A DNA stretch of 64,000 nucleotides. Source: Actinomadura oligospora ATCC 43269 (lineage in GTDB: Bacteria; Actinomycetota; Actinomycetes; Streptosporangiales; Streptosporangiaceae). The position numbers and the translations under genes are program-made. The notes under the pieces are model-generated. The model was not told the origin of the DNA. It did not search any database and saw only the letters and a list, made by a program, of their open reading frames with translations. Location of the stretch: the NCBI RefSeq assembly GCF_000518265.1, contig NZ_JADG01000010.1, forward strand, positions 186,001 through 250,000, read 5' to 3'. The number at the start of each line of letters is the position of its first letter. Position 1 is the first letter of the stretch. This document shows positions 32,957 to 41,209 of the stretch, one piece after another.

Positions 32957-34594
32957 TCAGAGCTCGACGACCTTGCCGTCCTCGACGCGTAGCCGGCGCG
33001 TCGTCCGGACGGCGTCCAGCATGCGCCGGTCGTGGGTGACCAGCAGGAGCGTGCCGGTGTAGGAGTCGAGGGCCTGCTCCAGCTGCTCGATCGCGGGCAG
33101 GTCGAGGTGGTTGGTCGGCTCGTCCAGGACGAGCAGGTTGACCCCCTTGGCCTGGAGCAGCGCCAGCGCCGCGCGCGTCCGCTCGCCGGGGGAGAGGGTG
33201 CCCGCCGGACGCAGCACATGGTCGGCGCGCAGGCCGAACTTGGCCAGCAGCGTCCGGACGTCGGCGTCGGTCATCTCGGGCACGGCCGCGCCGAACGCCT
33301 CCAGCAGCGCCGCGTCGCCGAGGAACAGCCCGCGCGCCTGGTCGATCTCGCCGACCAGGACGCCGGGGCCGAGCCCGGCATGGCCCTCGTCCACCGGGAT
33401 CCGTCCCAGCAGGGCGCCGAGCAGCGTCGTCTTGCCCGCGCCGTTCGCACCCGTGATCGCGACCCGGTCGGCCCAGCGGATCTCCAGGTCGGCCGGTCCC
33501 AGCGTGAACGACCCGCGCCGCACGACCGCGCCCCGCAGGGTGGCCGCGACCGCGCCCGAGCGTGGAGCGGCGGCGATTTCCATCCGCAGCTCCCACTCCT
33601 TGCGCGGCTCCGCGACGACCTCCAGCCGCTCGATCGCCTTCTCGGTCTGCCGCGCCTTGGCCGCCTGCTTCTCGCTCGCCTCCGACCGGAACTTCCGGCC
33701 GATCTTGTCGTTGTCGGCCGCCTTCCGGCGCGCGTTCTTGACGCCCTTGTCCATCCACGCCCGCTGCGTCTGCGCCCGGTCCTTGAGCGACGACAGCTTG
33801 TCGGCGTACTCCTCGAAGTCGGCCCGCGCGTGCCGCCGCGCGACGTCCCGCTCGGCCAGGTACGACTCGTACCCGCCGCCGAAGGCGTTCACCTGCTGCT
33901 GCGCGAGGTCCAGTTCGAGGACGCGGGTGACCGTCCGGGTCAGGAACTCGCGGTCATGGCTGACGAGCACCGTCCCCGCCCGAAGATCGGTGACGAACCG
34001 CTCCAGCCGCTCCAGCCCCTCCAGGTCGAGATCGTTGGTCGGCTCGTCCAGAAGGAAGATGTCGTACCGGCTGAGCAGCAGCGACGCCAGCCCGGCCCGC
34101 GCCGCCTGCCCACCCGACAGCGACGTCATCGGCTGAGCGAGATCCACGGTGAGTCCGAGCTCCGCCGCCACCTCACCCGCCCGGTCGGCCAGGTCGGCGC
34201 CGCCCAGCGCGAGCCACCGCTCCAGCGCCTCGGCGTACGCGTCGTCCGCGCCCTCGACCGCGTCGACCAGGCCCTTCGTCGCCTCGTCCAGATCGGCCTG
34301 AGCCTGCGTCACGCCCGTCCGGCGCCCCAGGAACGCCTCGACCGTCTCCCCGGGCCGCCGCTCCGGCTCCTGCGGCAGATACCCCACGAGCGCCGTGGGC
34401 GGACTGAGCCGCACCGACCCGGCCTCCGGCACGTCCACCCCGGCGAGCAGCCGCAACAACGACGACTTCCCCGCCCCGTTGACCCCGACCAGCCCCACGA
34501 CGTCCCCAGGGGCGACGACCAGGTCCAACCCGGAGAACAAAAGCCGATCGCCGTGCCCGGCGACGAGTTCCTTGGCAACGAGAGTGGCGCTCAC
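32957..34594 (-). CDS. ABC-F family ATPase
   Basis: This 545-residue protein has two ATP-binding cassettes and no membrane domain, typical of ABC-F translation factors that act on the ribosomal E site or give antibiotic resistance. NBD1 has Walker A GVNGAGKSS near residue 37, signature LSGGQ and Walker B LLDEPTNDLDL. The linker of about 90 residues is strongly charged and helical (DKLSSLKDRAQTQRAWMDKG). NBD2 has GANGAGKTT, LSPGER and VLDEPTNHLDL. Both Walker B glutamates are present. The subtype (EttA, Uup or resistance type) is not evident. Confidence 0.93.
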   Translation of the reverse strand: MSATLVAKELVAGHGDRLLFSGLDLVVAPGDVVGLVGVNGAGKSSLLRLLAGVDVPEAGSVRLSPPTALVGYLPQEPERRPGETVEAFLGRRTGVTQAQADLDEATKGLVDAVEGADDAYAEALERWLALGGADLADRAGEVAAELGLTVDLAQPMTSLSGGQAARAGLASLLLSRYDIFLLDEPTNDLDLEGLERLERFVTDLRAGTVLVSHDREFLTRTVTRVLELDLAQQQVNAFGGGYESYLAERDVARRHARADFEEYADKLSSLKDRAQTQRAWMDKGVKNARRKAADNDKIGRKFRSEASEKQAAKARQTEKAIERLEVVAEPRKEWELRMEIAAAPRSGAVAATLRGAVVRRGSFTLGPADLEIRWADRVAITGANGAGKTTLLGALLGRIPVDEGHAGLGPGVLVGEIDQARGLFLGDAALLEAFGAAVPEMTDADVRTLLAKFGLRADHVLRPAGTLSPGERTRAALALLQAKGVNLLVLDEPTNHLDLPAIEQLEQALDSYTGTLLLVTHDRRMLDAVRTTRRLRVEDGKVVEL

Positions 34595-34785
34595 CCCCCA
34601 ACGCTACCGGCCCGATCACCCCGCCAAGCCGCACCAGAACGCCACCCCACACGATCACCAGACCCGCCGCCGACCGGTCGCCGGTCGGCCCACCGGGTAC
34701 AGGGCCTCCGGTCCTGGCTTGGTGGTCACTTCGCCGAGCAACTCGGCGTGAACGCGCGCATGCCGCAAAGGAACGTTCCAGATCC

Positions 34786-35256
34786 TCAGTCGGCGAGTGG
34801 GGCGTTCGCCTTGAACAGCTCGGTTCCCCGGCGAGCGATCTCCTCGGGCGACAGGTCCTCGGTGTGGGTGAGGAAGACCCAGAGGTGCCCGAACGGGTCG
34901 CGCAGCATGACCTGCCGGGCCCCGTAGAACATGTCGGTGGGAGGCTGGAGGACCTCGGCGCCGGCACGGACGGCCTGGGCGCTGAAGGCGTCCACGTCAT
35001 CGACATAGACATGGAGCCCCGTGGTCGAGCCACCCGAGGCACTCGGAGCTCTGAACGGGCCGTCGGCGTCCCCGACCATGATGACCGAGCCCTGGATGGC
35101 GACCTCGGCGTGAATGATCTGGCCTTCCGGGGTGGCGATGCGGAACAGTTCCTCGCCGCCGAAGGCCTCGGCGTAGAACCTGATGGCCTCCGCGGCGCCG
35201 TCCACCATGACATGCGGAACAGCGGCGTACCGGTAGCGCTCGGGAACGGACGTCAT
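34786..35256 (-). CDS. VOC-family protein (PhnB-like)
   Basis: This 156-residue glyoxalase-fold protein of the PhnB type begins MTSVPERYRYAAVPHVMVDG at 35256 and contains AIRFYAEAFGGEELFRI, GSVIMVGDADG, GLHVYVDDVDAFSAQAV and VMLRDPFGHLWVFLTH with a C-terminal acidic helix. Members include resistance and detoxification proteins. Its promoter carries a SoxR-type box, which suggests induction by redox-cycling compounds. Confidence 0.88.
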   Translation of the reverse strand: MTSVPERYRYAAVPHVMVDGAAEAIRFYAEAFGGEELFRIATPEGQIIHAEVAIQGSVIMVGDADGPFRAPSASGGSTTGLHVYVDDVDAFSAQAVRAGAEVLQPPTDMFYGARQVMLRDPFGHLWVFLTHTEDLSPEEIARRGTELFKANAPLAD

Positions 35257-35291
35257 CACAGTGCCTTTCTGAGTAGTACTTGCTGGCGAGA

Positions 35292-35322
35292 ACGCTAGAA
35301 CCTCAATCAAACTTGAGGTCAA
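35292..35322 (-). promoter_or_regulatory. SoxR-type promoter of the PhnB-like VOC gene
   Basis: The minus strand has TTGACC (35317-35322) and TAGCGT (35292-35297) 19 bp apart, with the dyad CCTCAAGTTTGATTGAGG (35301-35318) within and over the -35 box. The arms CCTCAA and TTGAGG match the SoxR operator layout of E. coli soxS. The start would be near 35285, leaving a leader of about 29 bases with an AAGG site. Confidence 0.72.
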
Positions 35323-35380
35323 CTCGACAATGGGTGTCTCGACCGGGATATGACAGCTGGGCCTGTGACGGAGGGAATCA

Positions 35381-35416
35381 GTAGACGCCGGGCGGGAACT
35401 CCCACCCGGCGTCTAC
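35381..35416 (-). terminator. Terminator of the SGNH hydrolase gene
   Basis: A hairpin with 12-bp perfect outer arms (35381-35392 and 35405-35416) and an inner GGG-AACT-CCC stem lies about 40 bp past the stop of the SGNH hydrolase. Confidence 0.8.
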
Positions 35417-35456
35417 TCGCGCTTTCACGCGGACGAGCCGATCGTGACGCCTGCCG

Positions 35457-36677
35457 TCAGTTCAAGGCCATGACGGGTTCGCCGTTGGTGTTGGTGCCGG
35501 TGCCGCTGCGGGTGCAGACGCCGCCGCGGGGGGAGCCGCCGTTGTACGCCTGGCGCAGGCAGTTGCGCAGGGCCAGCTGGCCCCAGTAGTTCGGGTGGAT
35601 GGACTCCTGGATGTAGAAGTTCGAGCCGATGGTGGTGACGGTGCGGATCTGGTTGATCCACTCGGTCCTGTCCACCGCGCCCGCGCTCCTCCAGGAGCTC
35701 AGGCCCTCCTCCTCGATGAGGCCGACGGTGTTCTCGCACAGCCGCCGGGAGTTGAACGCCGAGGCCAGGCGCAGGGTCACCAGGTTGGACAGGCCGCTGT
35801 CGGACGCGGCGCCCGCCACGGCCTGGTCGATCAGCGTCAGCGCGGTGGAGTTGGCGTAGTTCGCGTCGTTGTTCCAGAAGCCGCAGCCGCCCGTCGACTG
35901 CCGGGTGTAGCCGGACTGCGAGTAGCGGAAGCCCGAGCCCGTGGGGATCGGCGACGGGTAGTCCTGCACGACGATCTTGTAGGAGGACGGGGAGTACCCG
36001 GCGTTCGTCATGGCCTGGGCGACGTTCCGGAACGCCTGGGCGATCTTGGCCCGCTGCGCGGTGATGTTGGAGGACGTGAAGTTGGACGTCACCGCGGAGT
36101 CGTCGTTGCAGTAGTTGGGCAGCCACGAGGGCGAGGTGAGGAAGTCGGTGACGCACTTCTGGACGATGGAGCCGAAGCCGAAGTCGTTCCCGCCGATGGA
36201 GACCGCGACCATCGTGACGTTGTGCGACGCGGCGAAGTTCTGCAGCATGAGCGCCTGGCCCTGGTCGCCGCCGCTGCTGTAGAAGTCGATCCCGGGCTTG
36301 AAGTTCCCGCTGGAGTCGCTGTGGGTGCTGGTCGTGGCCCCGGAGCAGGCGAGGTTCATGCCGTTCACGCCGCCGCCGATGTACGCCTCGGCCGACCGCG
36401 AGCGGTGGCACCGGGTGATCTGCTCGGCGGTGTGCGTGGCGTTGTCGTAGTAGGCCGTCGAGCCCAGGGCGTCGATCAGCGACTCGCCGTCGTTGCTGTT
36501 GCCCGCCCAGCGGCCCGCCTCGCCGGAGATGTAGGAGTCGCCGAGGGTGACGACCCACGGCGACCCGGATCCGGGGCCGTCGGCGTGGGCGGGCGGGGCG
36601 GTGAGTCCGGTGGTCAGCAGGCCCGCCGCCAGGGCGAGCGCGCCGACGCGCCGGAGGGCGACACGAGATCGGGCCAC
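35457..36677 (-). CDS. Secreted SGNH/GDSL-like hydrolase
   Basis: This secreted protein of about 406 residues starts at the GTG at 36677 (GGAGG upstream) with a Sec signal peptide (RVGALALAAGLLTTGLTAPPAHA). Block I of the SGNH family is VVTLGDSYISGEAGRW with the catalytic serine in GDSY. Block III is SIGGNDFGFG, and block V is a His near ESIHPNYWGQLAL at the C-terminal end. Several cysteines fit extracellular disulfides. It probably cleaves lipid or acyl esters outside the cell. Confidence 0.9.
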   Translation of the reverse strand: MARSRVALRRVGALALAAGLLTTGLTAPPAHADGPGSGSPWVVTLGDSYISGEAGRWAGNSNDGESLIDALGSTAYYDNATHTAEQITRCHRSRSAEAYIGGGVNGMNLACSGATTSTHSDSSGNFKPGIDFYSSGGDQGQALMLQNFAASHNVTMVAVSIGGNDFGFGSIVQKCVTDFLTSPSWLPNYCNDDSAVTSNFTSSNITAQRAKIAQAFRNVAQAMTNAGYSPSSYKIVVQDYPSPIPTGSGFRYSQSGYTRQSTGGCGFWNNDANYANSTALTLIDQAVAGAASDSGLSNLVTLRLASAFNSRRLCENTVGLIEEEGLSSWRSAGAVDRTEWINQIRTVTTIGSNFYIQESIHPNYWGQLALRNCLRQAYNGGSPRGGVCTRSGTGTNTNGEPVMALN

Positions 36678-36932
36678 GGCCGGTCCTCCAAGAAGGCTGG
36701 GTGCGATGGGACCCCCGGAGAACCGCGACCGCGCGGTCATCCCGGCCGAAATGTGACACCACGCAGCGAACCAGACAAGAAGGAGGTTAGATCCGTTGCC
36801 TGTTCGTGTCCGACGCCCGCACGGGCGTCCTCGTGGACGCTCTGGCCTCGGCGATCAGGGGCTTCCGGGCGCGACCGCGCGTCCGGCCCTAAAGTGGCGA
36901 TGACAGTACCGAGCGTGATCGCGGGAGTGCAC

Positions 36933-37256
36933 ATGGCGCAGATCGTGGACGTGACGGAGAGTTCGTTCGAGGCAGAGGTCATCAAGTCGGACCTTCCGGT
37001 GCTCCTGGTGTTCTGGGCGCCGTGGTCGGCGCCCTCCAAGCAGGTCGTGGAGATTCTCAGGGCGGCCGCCGAGGAGTACAGCGACAGGGTCAAGGTCGTC
37101 CTGCTCAACATCGACGACTGCCCTGACCTCCAGGCGAGGCTTAAGGTTCCACGCATTCCGACGCTCGCCGTGTACAAGAACGGCTACGAGGAAGCGACGA
37201 AGACCGGGGCCATGTCCAAAACGCAGATCTACGCGCTCATCAACGCCGCTCTGTAG
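36933..37256 (+). CDS. Thioredoxin-fold protein lacking both active-site cysteines
   Basis: This 107-residue protein has the full thioredoxin layout: VTESSFEAEVIKSDLPVLLVFWAPW, a cis-proline loop VPRIPTLAVYKNG, and a C-terminal helix. The active site reads WAPWSAPSK where WCGPCK is expected, so neither catalytic cysteine is present and it cannot be a thiol-disulfide reductase. One Cys remains in DDCPDLQ. The start at 36933 has GGGAG 6 bp upstream. It may work as a chaperone-like or structural partner. Its codon use is slightly less GC-rich than that of its neighbours. Confidence 0.88.
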   Translation: MAQIVDVTESSFEAEVIKSDLPVLLVFWAPWSAPSKQVVEILRAAAEEYSDRVKVVLLNIDDCPDLQARLKVPRIPTLAVYKNGYEEATKTGAMSKTQIYALINAAL

Positions 37257-37299
37257 CGAGGCCGAGTAGGAACCGAACGGGGGGCGGCTCATTGCGGAT

Positions 37300-37330
37300 A
37301 GGAGGCCCGACCCGGGTGGTCGGGCCTCCT
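37300..37330. terminator. Bidirectional terminator between thioredoxin-like and ricin-domain genes
   Basis: AGGAGGCCCGACC (37300-37312) pairs perfectly with 37318-37330 around a CGGGT loop, between two convergent genes. Confidence 0.85.
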
Positions 37331-37393
37331 GCCGTGTGGTGCTGCTCGCTCAGCGGCGCGGCCTGCCGGACGGGGCGCCGGGGCGGGCGCGGC

Positions 37394-38803
37394 TTACTGG
37401 GTGATCTGCCACTTCTGGTTGTCGGCTCCGGTGCATTTCCAGTAGCCGAGCACGGTGCCCTGGCCGTTGGTGGTCAGGCAGCCGCCGTCGTACGCGGTGA
37501 TCGTGTAGGTGCCGTCCGGCTGCGCGTTGAACCGCCACTTCTGGTTGTTGCCGCCGCCGAAGGACCACAGCCGCGTGTAGTAGGTGGTGCCGTCCACGGT
37601 GGACGCGGTGTTGGTGTTGGCGTCCAGGGCGCTGCCGGTGGCGATGACCGACTGGACCTCGTAGCTGCCGTCGCCCTGGCCGACCAGGTTCCAGCGCTGA
37701 GCGTCGTTGCCGTTGTCGACCTCGGCCTTCACCTTGGTGCCGTTGGTGGTCAGCGCGCCGTCCACGTCGGCGTTGTAGCCGGTGGCCGAGTGCAGCTTCA
37801 CGCGCTGCGTCGGGAAGGTCCCGGACGTGGGGACGACCTCCCAGGCGGCGGGGCCGTCGGTGGTGCGGAAGGCGCGGCCGTCGTTGCACAGGCCGTTGTC
37901 GGTCCGGGGAGTGTCGGTGTTGGTGCTCGCCCCGTCCGCCTTGGTCCAGCTACCGCCCGGGGGCAGCAGGGCCAGGTCCCGGCTCGTCCAGCGCTGGGGC
38001 GTGAAGTCGCCGCAGTACCAGCCCTGGCCGGTGGAGGTGTTGTAGTTGGTGTAGACCTCCCACATGTTCCAGCCGAAGCCCGCCGGATAGTTCGTCAGCC
38101 CGGACGTGCCGGAACTGGTGAACAGGGAGTCCCACGCCTGGGTTTTGTAGTTGTAGAGGTAGGCCGTCCAGGTGTTGGACGAGGCGTCGGTCTGCTGCTG
38201 CCAGACGCGGTAGGCCGAGTCGCCGTTGGTGTAGGTGCCGAGGAAGTTCTGGTCGATCGGGACGCCCGCCTGGAAGCCGTACTGGCCCCTCGGGTCGCAC
38301 CAGTTCCACGCGCCGATCTGGGCGCTGCCCGCGTTGTACCAGGTGGTGACCTCGATGCAGCCCTGCTTGGCGTTCGGGAGGAAGGTCGGAGCGTAGACGG
38401 TGTCCGGGTCGGACGGGTTCCGCAGCCGTCCGCCCGGGTTCACCGACTGCGTGGTGACGCCGCCCGCGACGCCGGTGCCCTTCATGGTGACGCCCCAGGT
38501 GAGGTGCTGCGCGCCGTCCCAGCCGGAGACGGCCGGGGCCAGGGTCCGCGGCGAGCCCTTCATGAACTCGACGCCCTTGCGGTGGTTGAGGAAGCGCTGC
38601 GTGACCTGCTTCGGGACCGTCCTGTTGAGGGCGGCCCCGCGCAGTGCCGAAACTTGGCGGCCGGAGACGTGCCCACCGCCTGGCGGCGGGGGTGTGCCAG
38701 GGGCGGACGCCGAAGCGGTGGCGGCGGTGCTCGCGGTGGCGACCAGCGCGGCTCCGGCGAGGAGCGCCATGACGGCGCGCGAGGCGGGGGGATGGATTCC
38801 CAC
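37394..38803 (-). CDS. Secreted protein with C-terminal ricin B-type lectin domain
   Basis: This 469-residue secreted protein has an N-terminal Sec signal (AVMALLAGAALVATASTAATASA), a central domain of about 250 residues rich in Trp, Tyr and Asn (GAWNWCDPRGQYGF, GFGWNMWEVYTNY), and a C-terminal ricin-type beta-trefoil of about 130 residues. The trefoil shows the QxW repeats NDAQRWNL, NNQKWRF and DNQKWQI, so it probably binds carbohydrate. The catalytic or structural role of the central domain is not recognised. It has a GTG start at 38803. Confidence 0.87.
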   Translation of the reverse strand: MGIHPPASRAVMALLAGAALVATASTAATASASAPGTPPPPGGGHVSGRQVSALRGAALNRTVPKQVTQRFLNHRKGVEFMKGSPRTLAPAVSGWDGAQHLTWGVTMKGTGVAGGVTTQSVNPGGRLRNPSDPDTVYAPTFLPNAKQGCIEVTTWYNAGSAQIGAWNWCDPRGQYGFQAGVPIDQNFLGTYTNGDSAYRVWQQQTDASSNTWTAYLYNYKTQAWDSLFTSSGTSGLTNYPAGFGWNMWEVYTNYNTSTGQGWYCGDFTPQRWTSRDLALLPPGGSWTKADGASTNTDTPRTDNGLCNDGRAFRTTDGPAAWEVVPTSGTFPTQRVKLHSATGYNADVDGALTTNGTKVKAEVDNGNDAQRWNLVGQGDGSYEVQSVIATGSALDANTNTASTVDGTTYYTRLWSFGGGNNQKWRFNAQPDGTYTITAYDGGCLTTNGQGTVLGYWKCTGADNQKWQITQ

Positions 38804-38952
38804 GAGTGATGTCTCCCGGTGTTCGCGGACGGTGGTTCCGTCCGCTCCGGGGACCAGAGCTACGGCGCGTCGATCAGCACCGGATGTTCACCCGATCAAC
38901 GCGCAGGTCAAGCGCGGCGTCCGCCTGCGGCGAGATCATCGGCCGGGAAACG

Positions 38953-38990
38953 CGGAAGCCCCGCTTCTCCGGGGAGAAGCGGGGCTTCCG
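38953..38990 (-). terminator. Terminator of the Val-Cys-Gly tRNA operon
   Basis: An 18-bp perfect stem (38953-38970 with 38973-38990, loop GG) lies 10 bp beyond the CCA end of tRNA-Val copy 2. Confidence 0.8.
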
Positions 38991-38999
38991 ACTTACGTG

Positions 39000-39074
39000 T
39001 GGTGGGCGATACTGGGATTGAACCAGTGACCTCTACCGTGTCAAGGTAGCGCTCTCCCACTGAGCTAATCGCCC
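39000..39074 (-). tRNA. tRNA-Val (GAC), copy 2
   Basis: It has the same cloverleaf and anticodon GAC as copy 1, with encoded CCA. It differs at only two positions, 26 (G for A) and 44 (A for G), which keeps a purine-purine 26-44 contact. Confidence 0.97.
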
Positions 39075-39075
39075 T

Positions 39076-39149
39076 TGGAGGTGGAGACGGGATTTGAACC
39101 CGTGTACACGGCTTTGCAGGCCGTTGCCTCGCCTCTCGGCCACTCCACC
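39076..39149 (-). tRNA. tRNA-Cys (GCA)
   Basis: The acceptor GGTGGAG/CTCCACC, anticodon stem with loop CTGCAAA (anticodon GCA) and T-stem ACGGG/CCCGT are intact. Discriminator U is the Cys identity base, and CCA is encoded. It lies one base from tRNA-Val copy 2. Confidence 0.96.
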
Positions 39150-39176
39150 AGAGCGAGGCCGTGTCCGGCCTCTCAG

Positions 39177-39248
39177 AGCGGAAGACGGGATTTGAACCCG
39201 CGACCCTCACCTTGGCAAGGTGATGCTCTACCCCTGAGCCACTTCCGC
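39177..39248 (-). tRNA. tRNA-Gly (GCC), copy 2
   Basis: Identical in sequence to tRNA-Gly copy 1 at 30400-30471. It is the first tRNA of the second cluster, with a minus-strand TAATGT box about 40 bp upstream. Confidence 0.97.
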
Positions 39249-39383
39249 ATGCCCTCCGGGTCTCCCCGGCGACACAGAGAACATTAGCGTGTCCGGGCCG
39301 CTTCCCCAAACCGGATTACGTGATCCGGTGGCGCGGGGACGCTTCGACCGGCGTCGAAGCGTCCGCCGACTAGCCTCGGGGGC

Positions 39384-40106
39384 ATGAGCCTGGCGTACGA
39401 CTCCGACATCGCCCCGATGGCCGCGCTGATGGCCGACCGGGCGCGGGCGGCGATGCTGACGGCCCTGCTGGACGGGCGTCCGCTGGCGGCCGGGGAACTC
39501 GCGCGGGTCGCCGGGGTGAGCCCGCAGACCGCGAGCGCGCACCTGGGGAAGCTGCTGGACGGCGGCCTGGTGAGCGTCGTCCAGCAGGGCCGGTGGCGGT
39601 ACTACCGGCTGGCCGGGGACGAGGTCGCGGCGGTGATCGAGGCGCTCAGCCGGATCAGCCCGGACGTCGAGGTGAAGGGGCTGCGGCAGTCGCGGCTCGC
39701 GCGGCGGCTGCACACCGCCCGCACCTGCTACGACCACCTGGCCGGGGAGGCCGGGGTGGCGCTGTTCGCGGCCCTGGTGGACGGCGGCATGATCGAACCG
39801 GACGCGGGACGCCCGGTCGAGACGGGCGTCCCGTACGAGACGACCGACAAGGGCGAGCACCGGTTCGAGGAGATCGGGCTCGACCTGCCCGCGCTGCGCG
39901 GGAGGCGGCGGCGGTTCGCGGGGGCCTGCCTGGACTGGACGGAACGCCGCCCGCACCTGAACGGGGCGCTCGGCGCGGCGCTGACCACCCGGATGATCGA
40001 CCTCGGCTGGTTCGAACGCGGCCGCGAGCGCCGCGCGCTCCTGGTCACCGACGACGGCCTCACCGGCCTCGCCGACTCCTTCGGCTGCGTCCTCGCGCCC
40101 CACTAG
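39384..40106 (+). CDS. ArsR/winged-helix transcriptional regulator
   Basis: This 240-residue protein has an N-terminal winged helix at about residues 10-85 (MAALMADRARAAMLTALLDG, GVSPQTASAHLGKLLDGGLV, GRWRYYRL). The C-terminal domain of 130 residues has an HTARTCYDHLAGEAGVAL segment, which could be a metal or ligand site. The design is that of the larger ArsR-like regulators common in actinomycetes. TAGCCT seven bases before the ATG suggests a leaderless message. The target is not obvious; the gene precedes pabB. Confidence 0.86.
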   Translation: MSLAYDSDIAPMAALMADRARAAMLTALLDGRPLAAGELARVAGVSPQTASAHLGKLLDGGLVSVVQQGRWRYYRLAGDEVAAVIEALSRISPDVEVKGLRQSRLARRLHTARTCYDHLAGEAGVALFAALVDGGMIEPDAGRPVETGVPYETTDKGEHRFEEIGLDLPALRGRRRRFAGACLDWTERRPHLNGALGAALTTRMIDLGWFERGRERRALLVTDDGLTGLADSFGCVLAPH

Positions 40107-40231
40107 CCCGCGCCGCGGCCGGGCCGAGGTCCGGGCCGCGCCGGGGCTGGTGGTGGGGCCGGGGGCTGCGGGGACGGCTTGTGGGGGAGTGGCGTGGCCG
40201 GGGTCGGGGCCGGGGGCGGCAGACTGGGGGG

Positions 40232-41209
40232 ATGTTCGCGCACGTCGGGGGGATGCTGGCGACCGGGCTCGCGGAGGTGACCAGCGACCCGGCGGCCCTG
40301 GACTCGCGTGGGTGGTGGGCGGTCGTCGTCACCTACGAGGGCAAGATCACCTGCGCGCGGTTCGAGGACGTCCGGCCCGCGCCGCATCCGGACGGCCCGT
40401 GGCGCGCGCCGGGAGAGTGGCGCTCGTCGCTGGACCGGGGCGAGTACATGCGGGGCGTCGAGCGTATCCGCGCGGCGATCGCCGACGGCGTCGTCTACCA
40501 GGCGAACCTGTGCCGGGTGCTGTCCGCGCCGCTGCCGGACGGGGCCGACATCGCGGGCCTGGGCGCGCGGCTGGCCCGGGGGAATCCCGCTCCGTACGCG
40601 ATGACGCTCCGGCTGCCGGGGATGGCGGTCGCGTCCGCGTCGCCCGAGCTGTACCTGGCGCGGGACGGGCGGGTCGTCACGTCCAAGCCGATCAAGGGCA
40701 CCGGGCGCACCGAGGCCGACCTGCTGCCCAAGGACCGCTCCGAGAACGTGATGATCGTCGACCTCGTCCGGAACGACCTCGGACGGGTCGCGGCGGTCGG
40801 GTCGGTGGCGGTGCCGGAGCTGCTGGCGCTGGAGGAGCACCCGGGGCTGGTGCACCTGGTCTCGACCGTCCGGGCGGAGCTGGAGCCGGGGGCGGGGTGG
40901 CCGGAGCTGATCGAGGCGACGTTCCCGCCGGGCTCGGTGACCGGCGCGCCGAAGGCGAGCGCGCTGTCGCTGCTGGAGGTGCTCGAGCCGGTCCCGCGCG
41001 GGCCGTACTGCGGGGCGGTCGGCTGGGTGGACGCGGACCGGCGGCGCGGCGCGCTCGCGGTCGGGATCCGGACGTTCTGGGCGGAGGACGGCCTGCTGCG
41101 TTTCGGGACGGGGGCCGGGATCACCTGGGGTTCGGACCCGCTGGGAGAATGGGACGAGACCGAGCTGAAGGCGGCTCGGCTTCTGGAGGTGGCATCCGGT
41201 GAGCGGTGA
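40232..41209 (+). CDS. pabB: Chorismate-binding enzyme, PabB-like (aminodeoxychorismate synthase component I)
   Basis: This 325-residue protein contains the catalytic core of the anthranilate/aminodeoxychorismate synthase family: YQANLCRVL, SASPELYL, SKPIKGTGRT, LPKDRSENVMIVDLVRNDLG, FPPGSVTGAPK and the final GTGAGITWGSDP. It is shorter than full TrpE or PabB because the N-terminal regulatory part is reduced. With the overlapping pabC it would convert chorismate to p-aminobenzoate for folate. The ATG at 40232 has GGGGGG before it. It overlaps pabC by 11 bp. Confidence 0.9.
   Translation: MFAHVGGMLATGLAEVTSDPAALDSRGWWAVVVTYEGKITCARFEDVRPAPHPDGPWRAPGEWRSSLDRGEYMRGVERIRAAIADGVVYQANLCRVLSAPLPDGADIAGLGARLARGNPAPYAMTLRLPGMAVASASPELYLARDGRVVTSKPIKGTGRTEADLLPKDRSENVMIVDLVRNDLGRVAAVGSVAVPELLALEEHPGLVHLVSTVRAELEPGAGWPELIEATFPPGSVTGAPKASALSLLEVLEPVPRGPYCGAVGWVDADRRRGALAVGIRTFWAEDGLLRFGTGAGITWGSDPLGEWDETELKAARLLEVASGER

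Noticed and set aside
39000..39248. tRNA cluster as a phage or element attachment site
   Set aside because: No integrase, no direct repeat of a tRNA 3' end and no foreign gene block are present; the duplicate tRNAs are complete.
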